Below are positions 37,190-50,000 of a DNA stretch of 64,000 nucleotides, piece by piece. Numbering within the stretch: the stretch's first letter is position 1; each line of letters opens with the position of its first letter. Location: positions 1-64,000 of the forward strand of contig JAYMGJ010000528.1 in NCBI GenBank assembly GCA_037178675.1. The letters are read 5' to 3'. Position numbers and translations under genes: made by a program. This stretch comes from Scleroderma bovista. Its lineage: Eukaryota; Basidiomycota; Agaricomycetes; Boletales; Sclerodermataceae. The notes under the pieces are model-generated. The model had not been told where the DNA came from, ran no database searches, and saw only the letters and a list, made by a program, of their open reading frames with translations.

Positions 37190-38028
37190 AGTAATTATTG
37201 AAGAATAAAGGGCTTAGAGGGGGTAGGATGGGGTACTAGGAGAGGCACTTGCGCAAACCGGTAATCTTGACCAGTAGACTGACTGGTCATCTTGCTATTG
37301 ACTACAGCCCCTTTTGAAGTGAATGGCCAAAATCGAGCTGTTCTGCGCGCAGAGTCCTACCACTTCAAAGCGTCACCTCGAGGCAGCCTTGAGGTTCCAA
37401 TGTGTTTGGAAACAACCAAATATGGCGAAATCTCGATCACCCTGAACGAGAATTTGATGTGACTTCGACAGCGGAACCAGACATTGGTTCTTTCACCTCG
37501 GAGAGTTCTCGCCTAGTCACGGAAGTATGGGTAGCTTGTCGGCTACACTATCAGCAATCCCTCGATACCTTTGCGCACACTCTCGAAAGCTAGGGATGAT
37601 CACAGCGAAGCTCCGTAGTTAATGCTAATCAAAGAGGGAACGCTAGAGGAATGCACCTGAAGGCAGGAAGTAAGTTCGGACGCGGGGCAAGGGGATTTGT
37701 ACATTATTTAGAAAGTGATCATATCGCCGGGGCCGCGGGGAACAGCATTGCTTTCAGCCAGTACAAGCTCATTACTAAACTTAGCTGTAGACTCACGTCT
37801 CCTAGGCGGCTTAGAGCAAAAGATTTTTCCTTCAAAGAGTGTACGGCGTCGTTCCACCTAGAGACTGTTACTTCGTGCCACTGGGCAACAACGCAGGTTG
37901 ATACGTAAGTGCGGCGTTCCCAGGACCGCGATATAACTTGATATAACGCCCTGAGTGTGAAACATCAAAGGGATTTCTCAACTGGACCCGAAATCACTAA
38001 CACATGGCCACCGATGAGATTACTACTG
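37190..38028. other. Intergenic spacer with weak frames
   Basis: Over 800 bp between the start of the HMG-box gene and the stop of the Rok1 gene. Short frames at 37,402-37,593 and 37,651-37,908 have no family signal and no clear splice context. Repetition of the TGATATAAC motif at 37,936-37,950 is too short to interpret. I see no gene I can support. Confidence 0.4.
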
Positions 38029-40150
38029 TCAGCTTTCGCTGTGCGGATCTGCTCGTTCCGCCTGCGATTTTTCTTTGCGTCGTTTAGACGCAGTAATCAT
38101 CTCTCTGCGTCGCGATGTCAGTGATGCTGCAACTCGATGAGGATCGCAGCATCCCCACCTTTTCTTAATCACATCTCGGCGGCCAATCTTCCTCGCGGGG
38201 TTGACCATTTCAGCACGCTGGACCTTTCCCATCTGCTTCTTCTTCAGCCGGGAGGGTTTTGGCAGCTTGAGAATCCAATCTGCAACCGGAGAGCCAGACT
38301 GCAGCAAGACGTTTGCAACCCTGATGGTAATGATTAAAGTGTCACTCCCAGTCGCAGCACGAGTACACTTACGATTTCAAGTACGGTGCGTCCAAATCTG
38401 TGAAATAAGTCACTGCCTTCCCCTCTTGACCAGCACGCCCAGTCCGACCTATCAATTATCAGTCCATATTCTTGCCAGACAATAATAACACCCACCTATT
38501 CTATGAATATAACTTTGCACGCTGGTAGGGAAGTCATAGTTGATCACCTCTCTTACACCTTTGAAATCCATTCCTCGCGCCATAACCTCTGTCGCTACCA
38601 TGATCCAGCTCTCACCGCAACGCATTCGACCCACAGCATCATCACGCTCTTTCTTGGTCATCCCTGCGTGCAGGCAGTCCACATTGGATATCCCATTAAG
38701 AGTTAGCTCTTCTGCGAGTGAGGTTGCACGCGGTTGAGTTGAGGTAAATATCAAAACCGGAGGATTATAAGGTTGCGCGAGATATGTGAGAAGACTTGGG
38801 AGTTTCGACGCGTCATCAGCAACGTAAGTTAGCGATTGGGAGATCAACGGTAGCGGAGTATCTCTAATGGGGGTGTTCCATCAATATCTTTGCGGAAAAA
38901 AAAAATGAATGAACAAACTTCAGGCCGACTACAATCCGAATTGGATTGCGAAGCATCCCCATTGCCAGTTTTTCGACTCCAGCGGGAAGTGTCGCAGAAA
39001 ATACAGCCTTTTGCACATCCGGATAAGTGGAAGCCGCTACCACTTCCTGGACTTGGGCCAAGAACTCATTGTCCAGCAAGCGATCTGCTTCGTCCAATAT
39101 CAGGTGTCGAACGCTGCAGCGCGTCAGGTGAGTCAACACAGAAAGGCATTCAGACGTACTTGGTCAGCTCGAGGCTACCTTGCTGGATTGCAGAAACGAG
39201 ACGCAGTGGAGTACCAATAATGATGTCTACAACGCCTTGAGCGATGCTACACTCCGGGATCATGGAAACATTCATCTTACCGACTTTATCTCTGACGTTT
39301 TTCTCTCGTAAAGTATTCGCAGTAGCCTTGTCAAACAAAATTACCCGCCATTTACGGCCAATTGCCAGTTTCAAGCACTCGTTGTGTATCTGGTGTGCCA
39401 ATTCACGGGTTGGTGCGAGGACAATAGCACGAACGCCTGAGCCGGCATCTTTGAGGCTTGCTATCGGTGCCTGCAAGGATGCCATGACAGGGAGTAGATA
39501 TGACAGAGTCTTCCCAGTACCAGTGGGTGAGATGGCAGCAAGATCGCGACGCTGAAAGGAACGTTTGGGTCAGCATACCGGTGCCTGTATCGGGCATGTA
39601 CTCACTTCGAGTAGTATTGGTATCCCGTGAGCCTGCACTCCAGTCGGGTGCTCGTACTTGTATTTACGAAGGTTTGCGAGTAGGCGAGAGGCTACGTCGT
39701 ACCGTTCCGCCAGCTCCTCGAAGGTTTCCGCAGGCTTCGGAACGTCAGAACCCTTAGCAGTCACGCGATCCTTCGGTCTCCTGAAGATGCCATCCTCCAT
39801 TTCATTGCCCGAATCATGACCAGAGTGCTCGCTCTCGTCGACTTTCCTCCTCTTTCGAGCATCTTCGGACTGCCGTGATGTGCTTAGACCTGCACCCTCA
39901 TTATGTGTTGCCTTCCTTTTACCCGATCCACCTTCGGCGTACTTGAAGAAATCGAGCTCGGGAGGAAGTTGTGCATCGAAAAGAGCCTTCTTCTTTCCTT
40001 CATCTTCTCTTTTCTAATAATTCGAATGAGTGAAAATTTGAAGGCGAAAGTGGAAGTGCATACTTTATTACTGAACAGTTGCACGTCCGACTTGAATCGT
40101 TGCTTGTCGAAACGGACGCCCCCGCGTGAAAGGACTTGGAACGCCTCCAT
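38029..40150 (-). CDS. ROK1: ATP-dependent RNA helicase Rok1 (DDX52), ribosome biogenesis
   Basis: DEAD-box helicase for early 40S processing in the nucleolus. From MEAFQVLSRGGVRFDKQRF (start 40,150) the order is: basic N-terminus, Q motif area (YEHPTGVQAHGIPILLE), motif I SPTGTGKTLSYLLPV, Ia LAPTRELAHQI, GTPLRLV, motif II DEADRLLDNEF, motif III SATLP, and then IFTSTQPRA, HAGMTKKERD, VATEVMARGMDFKGVREVINYDFP, QSYIHRIG, RTGRAGQEGKAVTYF. The tail is basic (KKKQMGKVQR, KIGRRDVIKKR). The final intron restores REMITASKRRKEKSQ before TGA at 38,029. GMDFKGV and FDKQRF mark the Rok1 group. Confidence 0.93.
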
Positions 40151-40370
40151 TACTTGCGCTTAGCCTTTACACGCTCGAAGTCAGAAAGTCGATAGAAGAA
40201 TGACTATAACTTCCTCTGTGAAGAGTAAGTAGGTGCTATTTGCACGTGACTTTTCTCGGCAATCGCCGAGCATGGACTCCTACTCAATGATCCACCACCA
40301 CTCTCTCGCGTCGACCATCACCACCGCACGCACGCGATGACGTCGCCCTACCACCTCGGCCACTTCCATG

Positions 40371-41240
40371 TCAGCTCTGGCTCTGATTACAATGCTTGCT
40401 ATCCATGCTCGCGCTCGTGCACTTCTGCGTTCAATGTGCAATGGAAATTCTGTTATTGCTGACCGAATCGTCGAACGTCAAAGCTTTCATTTCCTCTTCC
40501 TGGGAGGACCAATCAACAAATTCATCGCTTTAAATTCCAGGAACACCTGGTACAGGCAAGACTGCTATCGTATGTAAATACTGAACTTGCCGAACTTGGA
40601 GACTCCGAAAGTCAATGTGGTTTCGGCCAGCTGTATGGTTTATCAAAATGCTGACACCTTGTGCGGTCATTCTGCCACTACTAGCGATGAAAGTTGCATC
40701 GCAGACAGGCGATGTCAGAATGTCATTTGGCATTCTGCATGGGGCAACTGACATGGTCGTGCCATCATTGTATTCAACTGCTGAGGAACCTGCTTGGCAC
40801 TTGCGCACCAGTGCCCAGCTTTGTACCCAATCATGTCCTGTCTGCACTGAAGTCACATCTTCCTTTCAGCAATAATGCTCATTGCAACGCCGCGCTTCAG
40901 TGTCTCCATCTTAAACAGTGAGATTGCCACCAAAGTACGTGGTCTTGACTTGCATACCGCACTGACTCGCAGTGCTCGCAATGAAGAGAATGGAAGCTCC
41001 TGCTTCCATTGTCCCATTCCACCACATTTCCCCCAAAGACTCCTGTTAAACAGGCAGGTTTGGTGGCTCACTCAAAGGGTCTTGATCTTGCTCAGCTGCA
41101 CACACTATCCCACTATTCTTGAACGTGCCAAGCAGGGTGTCTTCATGCTAGTCTCCCAAAGTGAGTTCATCGACCTGATAGGCGTCCTGGAAACGCCCGG
41201 TCTTGTCGCGTGGCCACCTTCGAAAGCGCCACAGCAAATG
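40371..41240 (+). pseudogene. Decayed CDC6-like replication initiator relic
   Basis: Separate blocks resemble Cdc6 in the right order but in shifting frames. They are ARALLRSMCNGNSVIADRIVERQ (about 40,406-40,475), then after a frameshift and an in-frame TAA the Walker A IPGTPGTGKTAIV (40,540-40,575), then LETPKVNVVSASCMVYQNADTL (about 40,595-40,660). A later stretch reads SEIATKVRGLDLHTAL (about 40,919-40,966). The C-terminal part reads GLVAHSKGLDLAQLHT and, in another frame, ILERAKQGVFMLVSQSEFIDLIGVLETPGLVAWP (ending about 41,213). A Walker B is not seen. Stops and shifts cannot be explained by introns, so this is a dead copy; an intact CDC6 should exist elsewhere. Confidence 0.65.
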
Positions 41241-41920
41241 CAGTCGGTACGTGTTGTCATTTTAGATTTGACGAGCGTTTCCCTTCTTGATCAGGCGTCG
41301 GTAAGCCGGTTGACGCCATGGTATCATTCTATTGGCAATTGAGTCCAGCATCCCCAGATCTCTTTTTTGATGTCATCATCATCACTTCGCAAGCGGATGA
41401 ACAGTCGGTAACCTGGCGTGTTCGGGCCATTTGCTTAAGCTTCTCGGGTTTTACGTCGGTTAGCGTGAAAAGGAAAATGGATACTTATTCAGGCTCTGTG
41501 ATATCCTTACGGGACCTCACACCGTCGCGGGTTTCCTTGTACTGATTCTGTACAGAGTATTAGTACTTATATAGACCAAACCAAGTAGAAATTGGAACAG
41601 CGTTGATTTTGATGTGAACCCTAATCATACGCAGATTCGAATGGCATCGTACCGGACGGGGTGGGTTCTTAACTTCTCATCTAGTAACGGACATCTTGAA
41701 TATGGTGGATTGTCAAATTAGTACACTACTGAGTGAGTGTGCGGGGGTGGGTGTCGTTTAGCGACACATTGTATCTAATATTTACGGGTATCTTCTATTC
41801 CATGAGTTCTATGAGGTGATCTGGAACACGAATAAATGGAGTGAAAGATTTCGTCGAGCAATTAGCTGTTGCACGTGAAGAGGTGGTCATTCACTTGGTT
41901 CCCGGCGAAAGGTGTAGTTG
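41241..41920. other. Spacer between the CDC6 relic and the carrier gene
   Basis: Holds the 3' side of the relic and the 3' region of the minus-strand dicarboxylate carrier. A short frame at 41,318-41,545 has no recognisable content. No repeat is seen. Confidence 0.4.
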
Positions 41921-43398
41921 TTAACGTTGGGGAATGCTGGACCACCAGCGTTTTAGTTGCTGTGTAGCGACGTCAGGAAAAAAAGACGGACTGAATACTA
42001 GTAGTTGCACACCCACTTCGTAGAAGACGAACATGAGGACGGTATTGGGTCCAAGACGCATAAAGGCCGGAGTCCAGCCTTTGAACATGAACATGGGACC
42101 CTCTTCACGTAGAGATTGTATAAGGACGTAGACGGGGCTCGCCTTTACAGACTGGAGTGAGTTAGCGTATGGATATCCCCTCAAGGGTCCAAGAAACAGA
42201 CCGAGTTCATGATTCTTGTTCGGATGACATCTGCAGGGGAACAAACGGCTGTGAATCAAGCACCATCAGAGAGGGATTAGAATCAGGTAGAATACAACAC
42301 ACTGGTGCCGCAAGCTCCAGCTGCGAGACTAGCAACAACATGCAAGCAGAAGTTATCCTGAAACTGATAATTTACCCAAGGTAGGTTATTTTGAAGTAGG
42401 GTAGCCTTGAAGGAGTCGTAGCTAGTATGGTGAGAATGAGGCATCGGTTTCGAGCGAGCAGCTAGTCCACTTACGACCCTACTTGAGATACCTGTTCAGC
42501 AAGACCCCAAGGTCATTATGTTAGTTTAAGAGAGAGCAGGTAACTTTTATGACATGCGCACATTCATGAGAACCGCACGTGTCTTGGAATGGACTAAGGT
42601 TGAAATAAAAGACGACCGGGTTAATTGTACGCACTGCATTTGTTCCAAGCCCCCTGCAAAGGCCCTTGACCCCTTCCTCTCTCAGCAGGTTCATCAGTCC
42701 CGTCAATGCACCACGATACCCATAGCGCTTCTCTGGAGGTTTTAAGGAGTCGCTTGTCATCCGCACCAAGAGAATATCTACCGTATCGTCAATTGAACTA
42801 TGACACGGAAAGTCATGCTGGAAACGCACCTGCCGGGTTTCCCGCAATTCCACCTAGACCTCCGGCTGCTCCGGCTGCCAGGAGAAGCTTTCCGGTGGTC
42901 AGTCGACCTCTCCGAGATAGTCGTCGTTTCATTTCTTCATAGGCACCCAGACGGACAAGAGAGTATGACATTTGCCGGAGAAGGGAAGCAGAAAGACCGG
43001 TATAAAGACTTCGCAAGCCACTTTCTGCGAAAGATGTGCGCATTACTGCGAACATGGAAGGGCGGGGAACCACAGGTCCCAAGGATTGCATGCGACTGCG
43101 ACGTATGAGGAAGCGGACTTGAGTAGTCGATGAAACTTACACTTTGGTGAGGTCCAATGGATGAGTGATGCTCGCTGCCACTGTAGATAGGATGTCGGTG
43201 AGAAATATTGACCGGAAGAACACTATGACGCACTTGAAGCAGCTACGCCTGTATGCCCGACGAGTAAGAGACTGTCTTACAGCTCGAGTGAAGGCCTCAC
43301 CTCCGATCCTGATGAGCCGCATTAGCACCGTTGAGAATGCATGGGACACATAGTACGCACCAGTATGGGCAACTATGAACGGGCGAGGGCTGATTCAT
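41921..43398 (-). CDS. DIC1: Mitochondrial dicarboxylate carrier
   Basis: Inner-membrane antiporter of the SLC25 family. The first carrier motif is in THPLDLTKVRMQ. Other parts are SLYTGLSASLLRQMSYSLVRLGAYE, a second motif AGNPADILLVRMTSDS, EEGVKGLCRGLG, TRAVLMNVSQVGSYDSFK, a third motif CSPADVIRTRIMNS and FKGWTPAFMRLGPNTVLMFVFYEQLK. The three PxD motifs are present; the second reads NPADILLVR. Gene structure is unusual: exon 1 is 43,361-43,398, then an 8-nt exon (43,301-43,308) needed for PYWIGVAAS, a 21-nt exon (42,562-42,582, TRAVLMN) and a 17-nt exon (42,475-42,491). Without the 8-nt exon a start at 43,322 would give an atypical N-terminus. Confidence 0.85.
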
Positions 43399-44017
43399 GT
43401 TCGCCTCCACCTATCTGTGCTTGTGTGCACCTTTTGTACACGATTTCGAGCTGACGACACAGGTCAAATACAGGCTGGCTCGTACAGGATAAATCGCCGT
43501 TTCACCGGTTTCCTGTGGTGGGCAGCCAGCTGTTGTGATCTCGGTGATTTTAGTGTATGTATTTAGGGGAAGAGAAAGGGAAAATGCTGCATGCACCAAG
43601 CAGGCATGGGATTGTCTGTGGCAGAGCAATCCAGTCGAGGAAGAAAAAGTCGTTGTCCAGGTACGTAAGAAGTTGTATCGCCACAAAAGTTGGGCAAAGC
43701 GTAAACAAACGACCCCGGTGCAAACGTTCGTGAACAACGATATTGACAATGGATTTTCGGGAGTGTCTTTTTTTTTCTTCGAGATTCGAGAACGACCTCG
43801 GCCAACACACTGACCCATCTTCCGAAAGTGCATTGCCGCAGTGGTCGTACTCTGCACTCACGTCGATACTTGCCACTGGTAAGAGTCTCGTAGTATTGAT
43901 CAAGGCTTCCTCACATACCATGGCAGAGCTTGAACCGGTGACGATGACGTGCAGCGGTGGTGGAGCCACCGGTGTGATGGATGCCCAAAGACGGCAAGTC
44001 CGTGGAAGCGACCTGCC
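43399..44017. other. Divergent upstream region of the carrier and histidine-kinase genes
   Basis: Pyrimidine and T runs occur near 43,770. Frames on both strands between 43,411 and 43,970 lack family signals. The 5' end of the histidine-kinase gene could extend slightly into this region. Confidence 0.4.
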
Positions 44018-47000
44018 ATGTTCGCAGGAGTCCCAATCGCAAAGGGAGTCTTTCCCTGTCTACCATCCTCATCCATCCCGACCATGCTCGGTGCCGACCC
44101 GTCCTCGCCGTGCGGGAACTTGACGCTCTGCTTCAAGGATAACCTCTTATGTGTCCCAGGCTTCGCTTTCGAAAAGGTCTGCTCCCTCCATATGCATAAC
44201 ACGTCTCCTTTCTACCCCTCCAACAGCCCTATCCATGGCACGACACCGGCAGCTCAACTCTCATCGCAGAGGGCCGGAGTCTCAAGGACGGCGCCCTCGT
44301 GCTCGCTAAGATAGCCCCTGCACATTCCACTTCATCTCTATGTCTTCACCGCGAGGCCCACATGTAAGCGTCCCCTTCTCTCTTTCACTCTCCTTGCTCT
44401 CACGCTCTACGCATACAGTCTGAACAAGCTGGGGGAGTCCCCGGAGGCATTGAGCACCACGTTACGGTTGATCGAATTCATAACCGTGCCACGTAGCGAC
44501 GGTGATTGCGTCGTCTTACTACTCGTGCATCCTGGCCCAAACCTACTGGCCCGCCACTTTCCTCCCTTCAAAGTCAACGACTTTCTCCTCTCCGAGGTCG
44601 ACGAGACCTGTTCAGACAACCAAGCCGCCGACGTGTTCAATGAAGAACTCTCCACAGTCAGCGGAAGCATCGAAAGCACACAAGACACACAAGAACGACT
44701 GCACGGTGATCTATACGATGGCGTAGTGTTGCCCGTGGGCGACCTGGATCTCGACGACATAGAAAAGGAGAGATACGACGTGATGGACCTTGCCTCGTTT
44801 CTTGAGTACGTCATCCAGCATCGTTACATAGCAACCACCAAAGTCTAACATGTGCCAGATTCGCCATTCAGGCAACTCACTGTCTCGAAATGGTGCATAG
44901 GTAAGACGCTGTCTCATCTAGAACAATTCTCCCCCTGATCATATTCAAGGATGGGCTTTGCTCATCGAGATGGTAGGATGCCCTGGTACATTGCTCTCTA
45001 TCATACACTCAATCAATCCAGTGCGCGCCAATGCTTTCCACCTCAATGTACATTCGGGTGTCGTACGACTCGCTCACTTTGGAAACCGATCCATATCTCT
45101 CGAAGAAGCAGGGGGTCCATCTCAGCTCGTTATCGACTGCTCTCACCGCATATATCGCCCCGAATCGTTAGCTCTACAGTCAACTACCGCCTCTGTACAT
45201 ACTTCTCCACTCTCGACCACCCAACCACCCAACCACAGTGATACTACTCCGGCTTCCAGGTCAATATCCCCGGAAAAGGTCATAGAGGCTCTTCACTACA
45301 TGGCCCCTGAACAACTTTCTTCCTCACCCTCTGCCGTCCAAGAGGACCACCGTGCGGACCTCTACTCGCTTGGAATGTTGTTCTGGACCTGCGTGGTGGG
45401 CAAAGGCCGATTGCCCTTCGCCCTCGATGAGTCTGGTTGTGGGAGTATCAGCCCTGTAGAGGTTCTAGCAGCGTTGGGCACCAAACGTCCACCTCTGGTG
45501 GGTGAGGTCAGAAGCGATATTCCAAGTGTTATTGGCGACATCATCGATAAAGTGAGGATTGCTGACGACTTCAAAGTACTCTTGGCTTACTGTACTGTAG
45601 CTCTTGTCCAAAGCGCCCGAGGCGCGATATCAGAGCGCACATGGTCTCAAGGCCGACCTGCTCGAGTGTCAAAAACGTCTCTTGGCCAGCGTCTCTGCTT
45701 CTGCGTTGGAACAGCCTACCGAGGCACGTTGACTCGTGGGGCATTTTGTTCGAACGCTCACCGCCGTTTAGATCATACCGCCATTTGAAATTGGCCAAGA
45801 AGATAAATACTCTGTGAGCGTGCACAACTTCTTGCACCAATTCTCACTCACTTCCTTTATAGACATTCGTCATTCCACACGCCTTAGTGAGTTGGGATTT
45901 TCACCTGGAGCATTGCACAGACGCCAACCTCTTATCGAACAGTGTGGACGAGACAAAGAGCTTGAAACCATGCGCAACGTGATCAGGCATAGCTTAATGT
46001 CATTTGCCCGTCAGTCAACCATGGTGCACGGTTTAATTGCTCAGTCGATGGCTTCCGGCAGCTCGCAGGCGACGGGGCCTGATGACGACGACGACTTGAT
46101 ATCATTGTCAGTGGCCAGTAACGAAAGCAGTCCAAGGTTACCATATACCAGAATAGAGCCTTGTGCTTCAACTGGGCGCAATGCGGCTAGTCCTTCGCCC
46201 GTCAATTCAACTTCAATGTCTGCGCGGGATACGAAAGACACCTCCTTGCCACGTTCATCTGTGGCTTCCGATGGAATCCTTCCTGCTGGAAAGTTGCGAA
46301 ACGTCGCCTTACCGGGAAACGAACGGAGCATCAAGGCTTTTGTTATCATAGTTGTTGGACCTGGAGGGTAGGCGTTGCGCTTATGACGTTACTCACGTGC
46401 TGGAATGTCCATTAGTGTAGGGAAAAGCTCGTTGGTGGCGGCCAACCAAGCCAAGTGGAAACGTAACAACTGTTCTGCCGTTCTCCCCTCTTTTGCTAAT
46501 GAGACCTCGCATAGATCATGGGCTCTGGGCGCAAGCAAAATTTCAGGCTGCAGACAACGCACCATTTGCAGCTTTGGTACGAAGCCTTTTTTCATAGCTA
46601 CTTCTTGGAAGCTCAGATACCGGTAGATTTTCGCCGTGTCCTCCGCCCTGCGTCAATTGGCATTCATGCCGGGTGAAGCTCATCGTTTCGTTCGAATGCT
46701 ATCAGACAAGCTTGGACCGCAACTCGCTAATTTACCGCTACTCTACGCTGGCTCACCTGTTGTCAAAGCTATCCTCGAGGCTTGGGGGATGAACACCGCT
46801 AATCTAGGGGATGCTTCTGAAAGTGCTACTGAAAAGGCTTCGGGAGAGTCAAAAGAGCTGGCCAGGCTAGCGGCAAGTGAACGAAGTGCCCGCTTTCAGA
46901 ACTTGGTCGAGAGTGTTCTAGGCGTCATCACCGAGATAAGACCCCTTGCACTGTTTCTGGATGATCTGCATGAAGCCGATAATGCGTACGTCATTACAAA

Positions 47001-50000
47001 TCTGCGGAGAATTATAACCTGAGTGGTGCTGTAGGTCCCTTGATGTGGTCGAGGCCCTGATAAACTCAAGGAGTCGCTTGGTAGGAGTTCTGTTGTGTGG
47101 CTAGTTAGTATACTAAGAAGTGTACAGCTCATTTTCATTACCATTCGGCCTTCCAACGGGTAAGCACTCAAATTTCCTTTGCATTATGTACACCCGAGTC
47201 ACTACATATATCGTAGGCAGGTGATGGACCGACTTCGTTCGATGTGCTCCCACAGGGCAAGAGCGACTTGGATTACTCTGGAGCAGTTGCCATTCTCTGC
47301 GATATCACTGCTTGTTGCCAAGACCCTGCACCGTCCACGAGAAGAATGCTCCCGTCTGGCGAGGGTAGTATACACCACCTCTGGGGGAAATGCATTTTTG
47401 GCTCGGAACGTTCTGAGCGGTATGCAACGGCATCACCACGTGCGTGCATGCATAAGTGACATCACGATCGCATGGCTGACCATAGGGTAGATCACTTTTG
47501 ATTGGGCACGGAATCACTGGCTGTGAGTGAGCATATTCGATTAGATGGATCGTCGTCGCCCATATTTATGGCACAGATTCGAAATTACCGCAATCGAGTC
47601 CCGCTTAGTGAACCAGAAGGCTACAACAGACCCGACCGACCAGTCGTTCCTCATTGCCAATTTTCGCGAGCTCCCCGAAGCGACGAGAAAGTACCTCATT
47701 TGGGCTTCGTTCTTTGGGACGACGTCAGTAACGTCTCATGTAGGTCGTGGGCCTAGCACGTTAACATTGTATCCACAGGTTCACGGCGAGCGAGGTCGCA
47801 ATTCTCATGGAGTGGGAGGATTCAAGTGGTAGTAGCTCGGACGAGGAGAGCGAGGATGCGTGGAACGTGTCGAAGGTGATCTCAGTGCTGAAGCATCGCA
47901 GGTCCAATGCGGGTGATTTCATACGGGGACTGCAAGGAGCCATTGATGAAGGGTGGATTGTCCACAGGGGACGCGAGATGTGTACTTTTGCACACGACCG
48001 GTATCGGCAGGCAGTTCAACAGGAGGCAGCCATGCTACCTGACCATGTCTTGTCGAGGATGTCGTTTCGGGTACGTTCTCATGCTGTCTGTGATGATGTT
48101 TGACCCTGGATGGTTTTCACCAGATCATTTTGGCTGTGTTACATGATGCAGTTCCGGACGTGCACAGGATTGCAGAACATGCTGGACGGTTCGCACCGCG
48201 CTAACGTTTGCAAATATGGACCTCAACCTTTCATTTGTAGGTGTATACCGCTGTTGTTGAATCAGCCGAATCGTGAAGAACTGTTGGATGTGCTTGTTGA
48301 TGCGGGTGAATCTGCCTGGGCGAGAGGTGCACACGAGGTATAGACCTTGTGCGATGTGTTGTTCAAGGTCTCATCAGCTTTCCGTAGCTCGCGTTTCAAG
48401 CGTTCCTAAGCGCTCAAAGTCTTTTGGCCGTGGACCACTGGGCTGTTAATCCAAAGCGGTCCTCGTTACTGCTCTCGAAATTGGCTGAGTGAGCTGTTTC
48501 GTAAATTGTTTCCCTTTCTACTCATTCTTAACCGGCCTTCAGGTTGCATACATGGAAAGGTAATTCGATGTTGGAGCGAGGATGATCGGCGTGGTGCTGA
48601 CTGTTACTACAGGCGACTTGGAACAGTCAGAAAAGTTGATAGCCGAGTATATCGAACAGTCACAGTCCCCTGGGGACCATGCCCGCGCGCTTCGCATCCG
48701 AGCCAACAATCACTTTTTGCGCAACGAGTTTGCGGATGCCCTGAAAGCCCTCGTCCATGCGCTAAACATTCTTGACGTCGAAATGGATCCATCGCCCACC
48801 CAGGACGTGGCGGACAAGATGTTCGAGGATGTGAAAAATCAGATACTTGCAATTGGGTATGAGGAGTTGTTGAAGCTACCGAGAGCAACGGACCCGCGCA
48901 TAGATCTTGCTGTGCGACTTCTCAATGACGCCGGCAAGTAATTGCACTCACCTCCTCGTCCGGTGTTATCTAAGCGATTTTAGGGACCAACGCCTACTGG
49001 ACTCTATCGGAGAGCATGATTGATGTCGTAGGTCTGACGGTAAGACACTCTGCATTAGATCGTGATATGGTGTTCATTTCCACGCAGACCATTAACCTTG
49101 CCCTGCGGCAAGTCTGCAGTACTAATCGAAGTGATCAAGAAGGCTAAGTAAATCATGCAGGTTTGGTATCTCACCTGGGACGTCGTTGGGCTTCTTCTGG
49201 GCGACTGGAGGTGGGCGCGCCATTCTTCTAACCTGCCGCTTGGGAATAATGATGTTGTCCTAGCTGCGGCTGAAAGGCGAGAGCTCTTCAAGTTCTCTGT
49301 CGATCTTGGAAAGCTGGCGTTGCGTGCTGCATATATGTATGGAGGCAGTTTAGAGAAATGGTCAGTGCACAGCACCCGATGTATATTCATTGACTTAGCC
49401 TACTTTCTTACTAGTCGTGCCACGGTGCTGTATGCTGCCTTAGTGGCTCCATATGATAACGTGCATATACGTCACACTATTCCCCTCTTAGAGGATGGCC
49501 TCAAATACGGACATAGTTCGGGAGATCGGTATGCCATGGTGTTTGTTGATTATTATCGCTGTTCTTTCATGTCCGTGTTTTCAGTGCTTTTACGGGTTAT
49601 ATAGCTATCCATATGATGGTTTCCCGGTTATTTACCTGCGAACACCGTGCGTTACCACTGCAGGATGTATGCAGAGTCGAAACTGATCAACCCACAGTGA
49701 GCGACTTGGTCGTCGCTGCAGAAGAGGTTTGCACGATAACATCGCTACCTGTTCTTGACTCATCGTAGGTGTGCAGTGTGCTAACGATGTCGATACCTGG
49801 ACCCCTAATGGCGATGGCACGATACTGGCGCAAGGTCTGTCTCACGCTTCGTGCACACGTCTTCCTACTGAACTGCAATAGGTGTCCTGAACTGTATCAG
49901 AGCCCTGGGTGGATATACAGATGCGTCGTCCGCTGACACGGTTTTTAATACGAACTCCTTTGTGGAAGCGGATTACCAAGAGAGAATCCCGAAAATTTCT

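Noticed and set aside
37402..37908. Two short plus-strand frames between the HMG-box and Rok1 genes
   Set aside because: Compositionally plain, no ATG context or introns that extend them, no recognisable motif.
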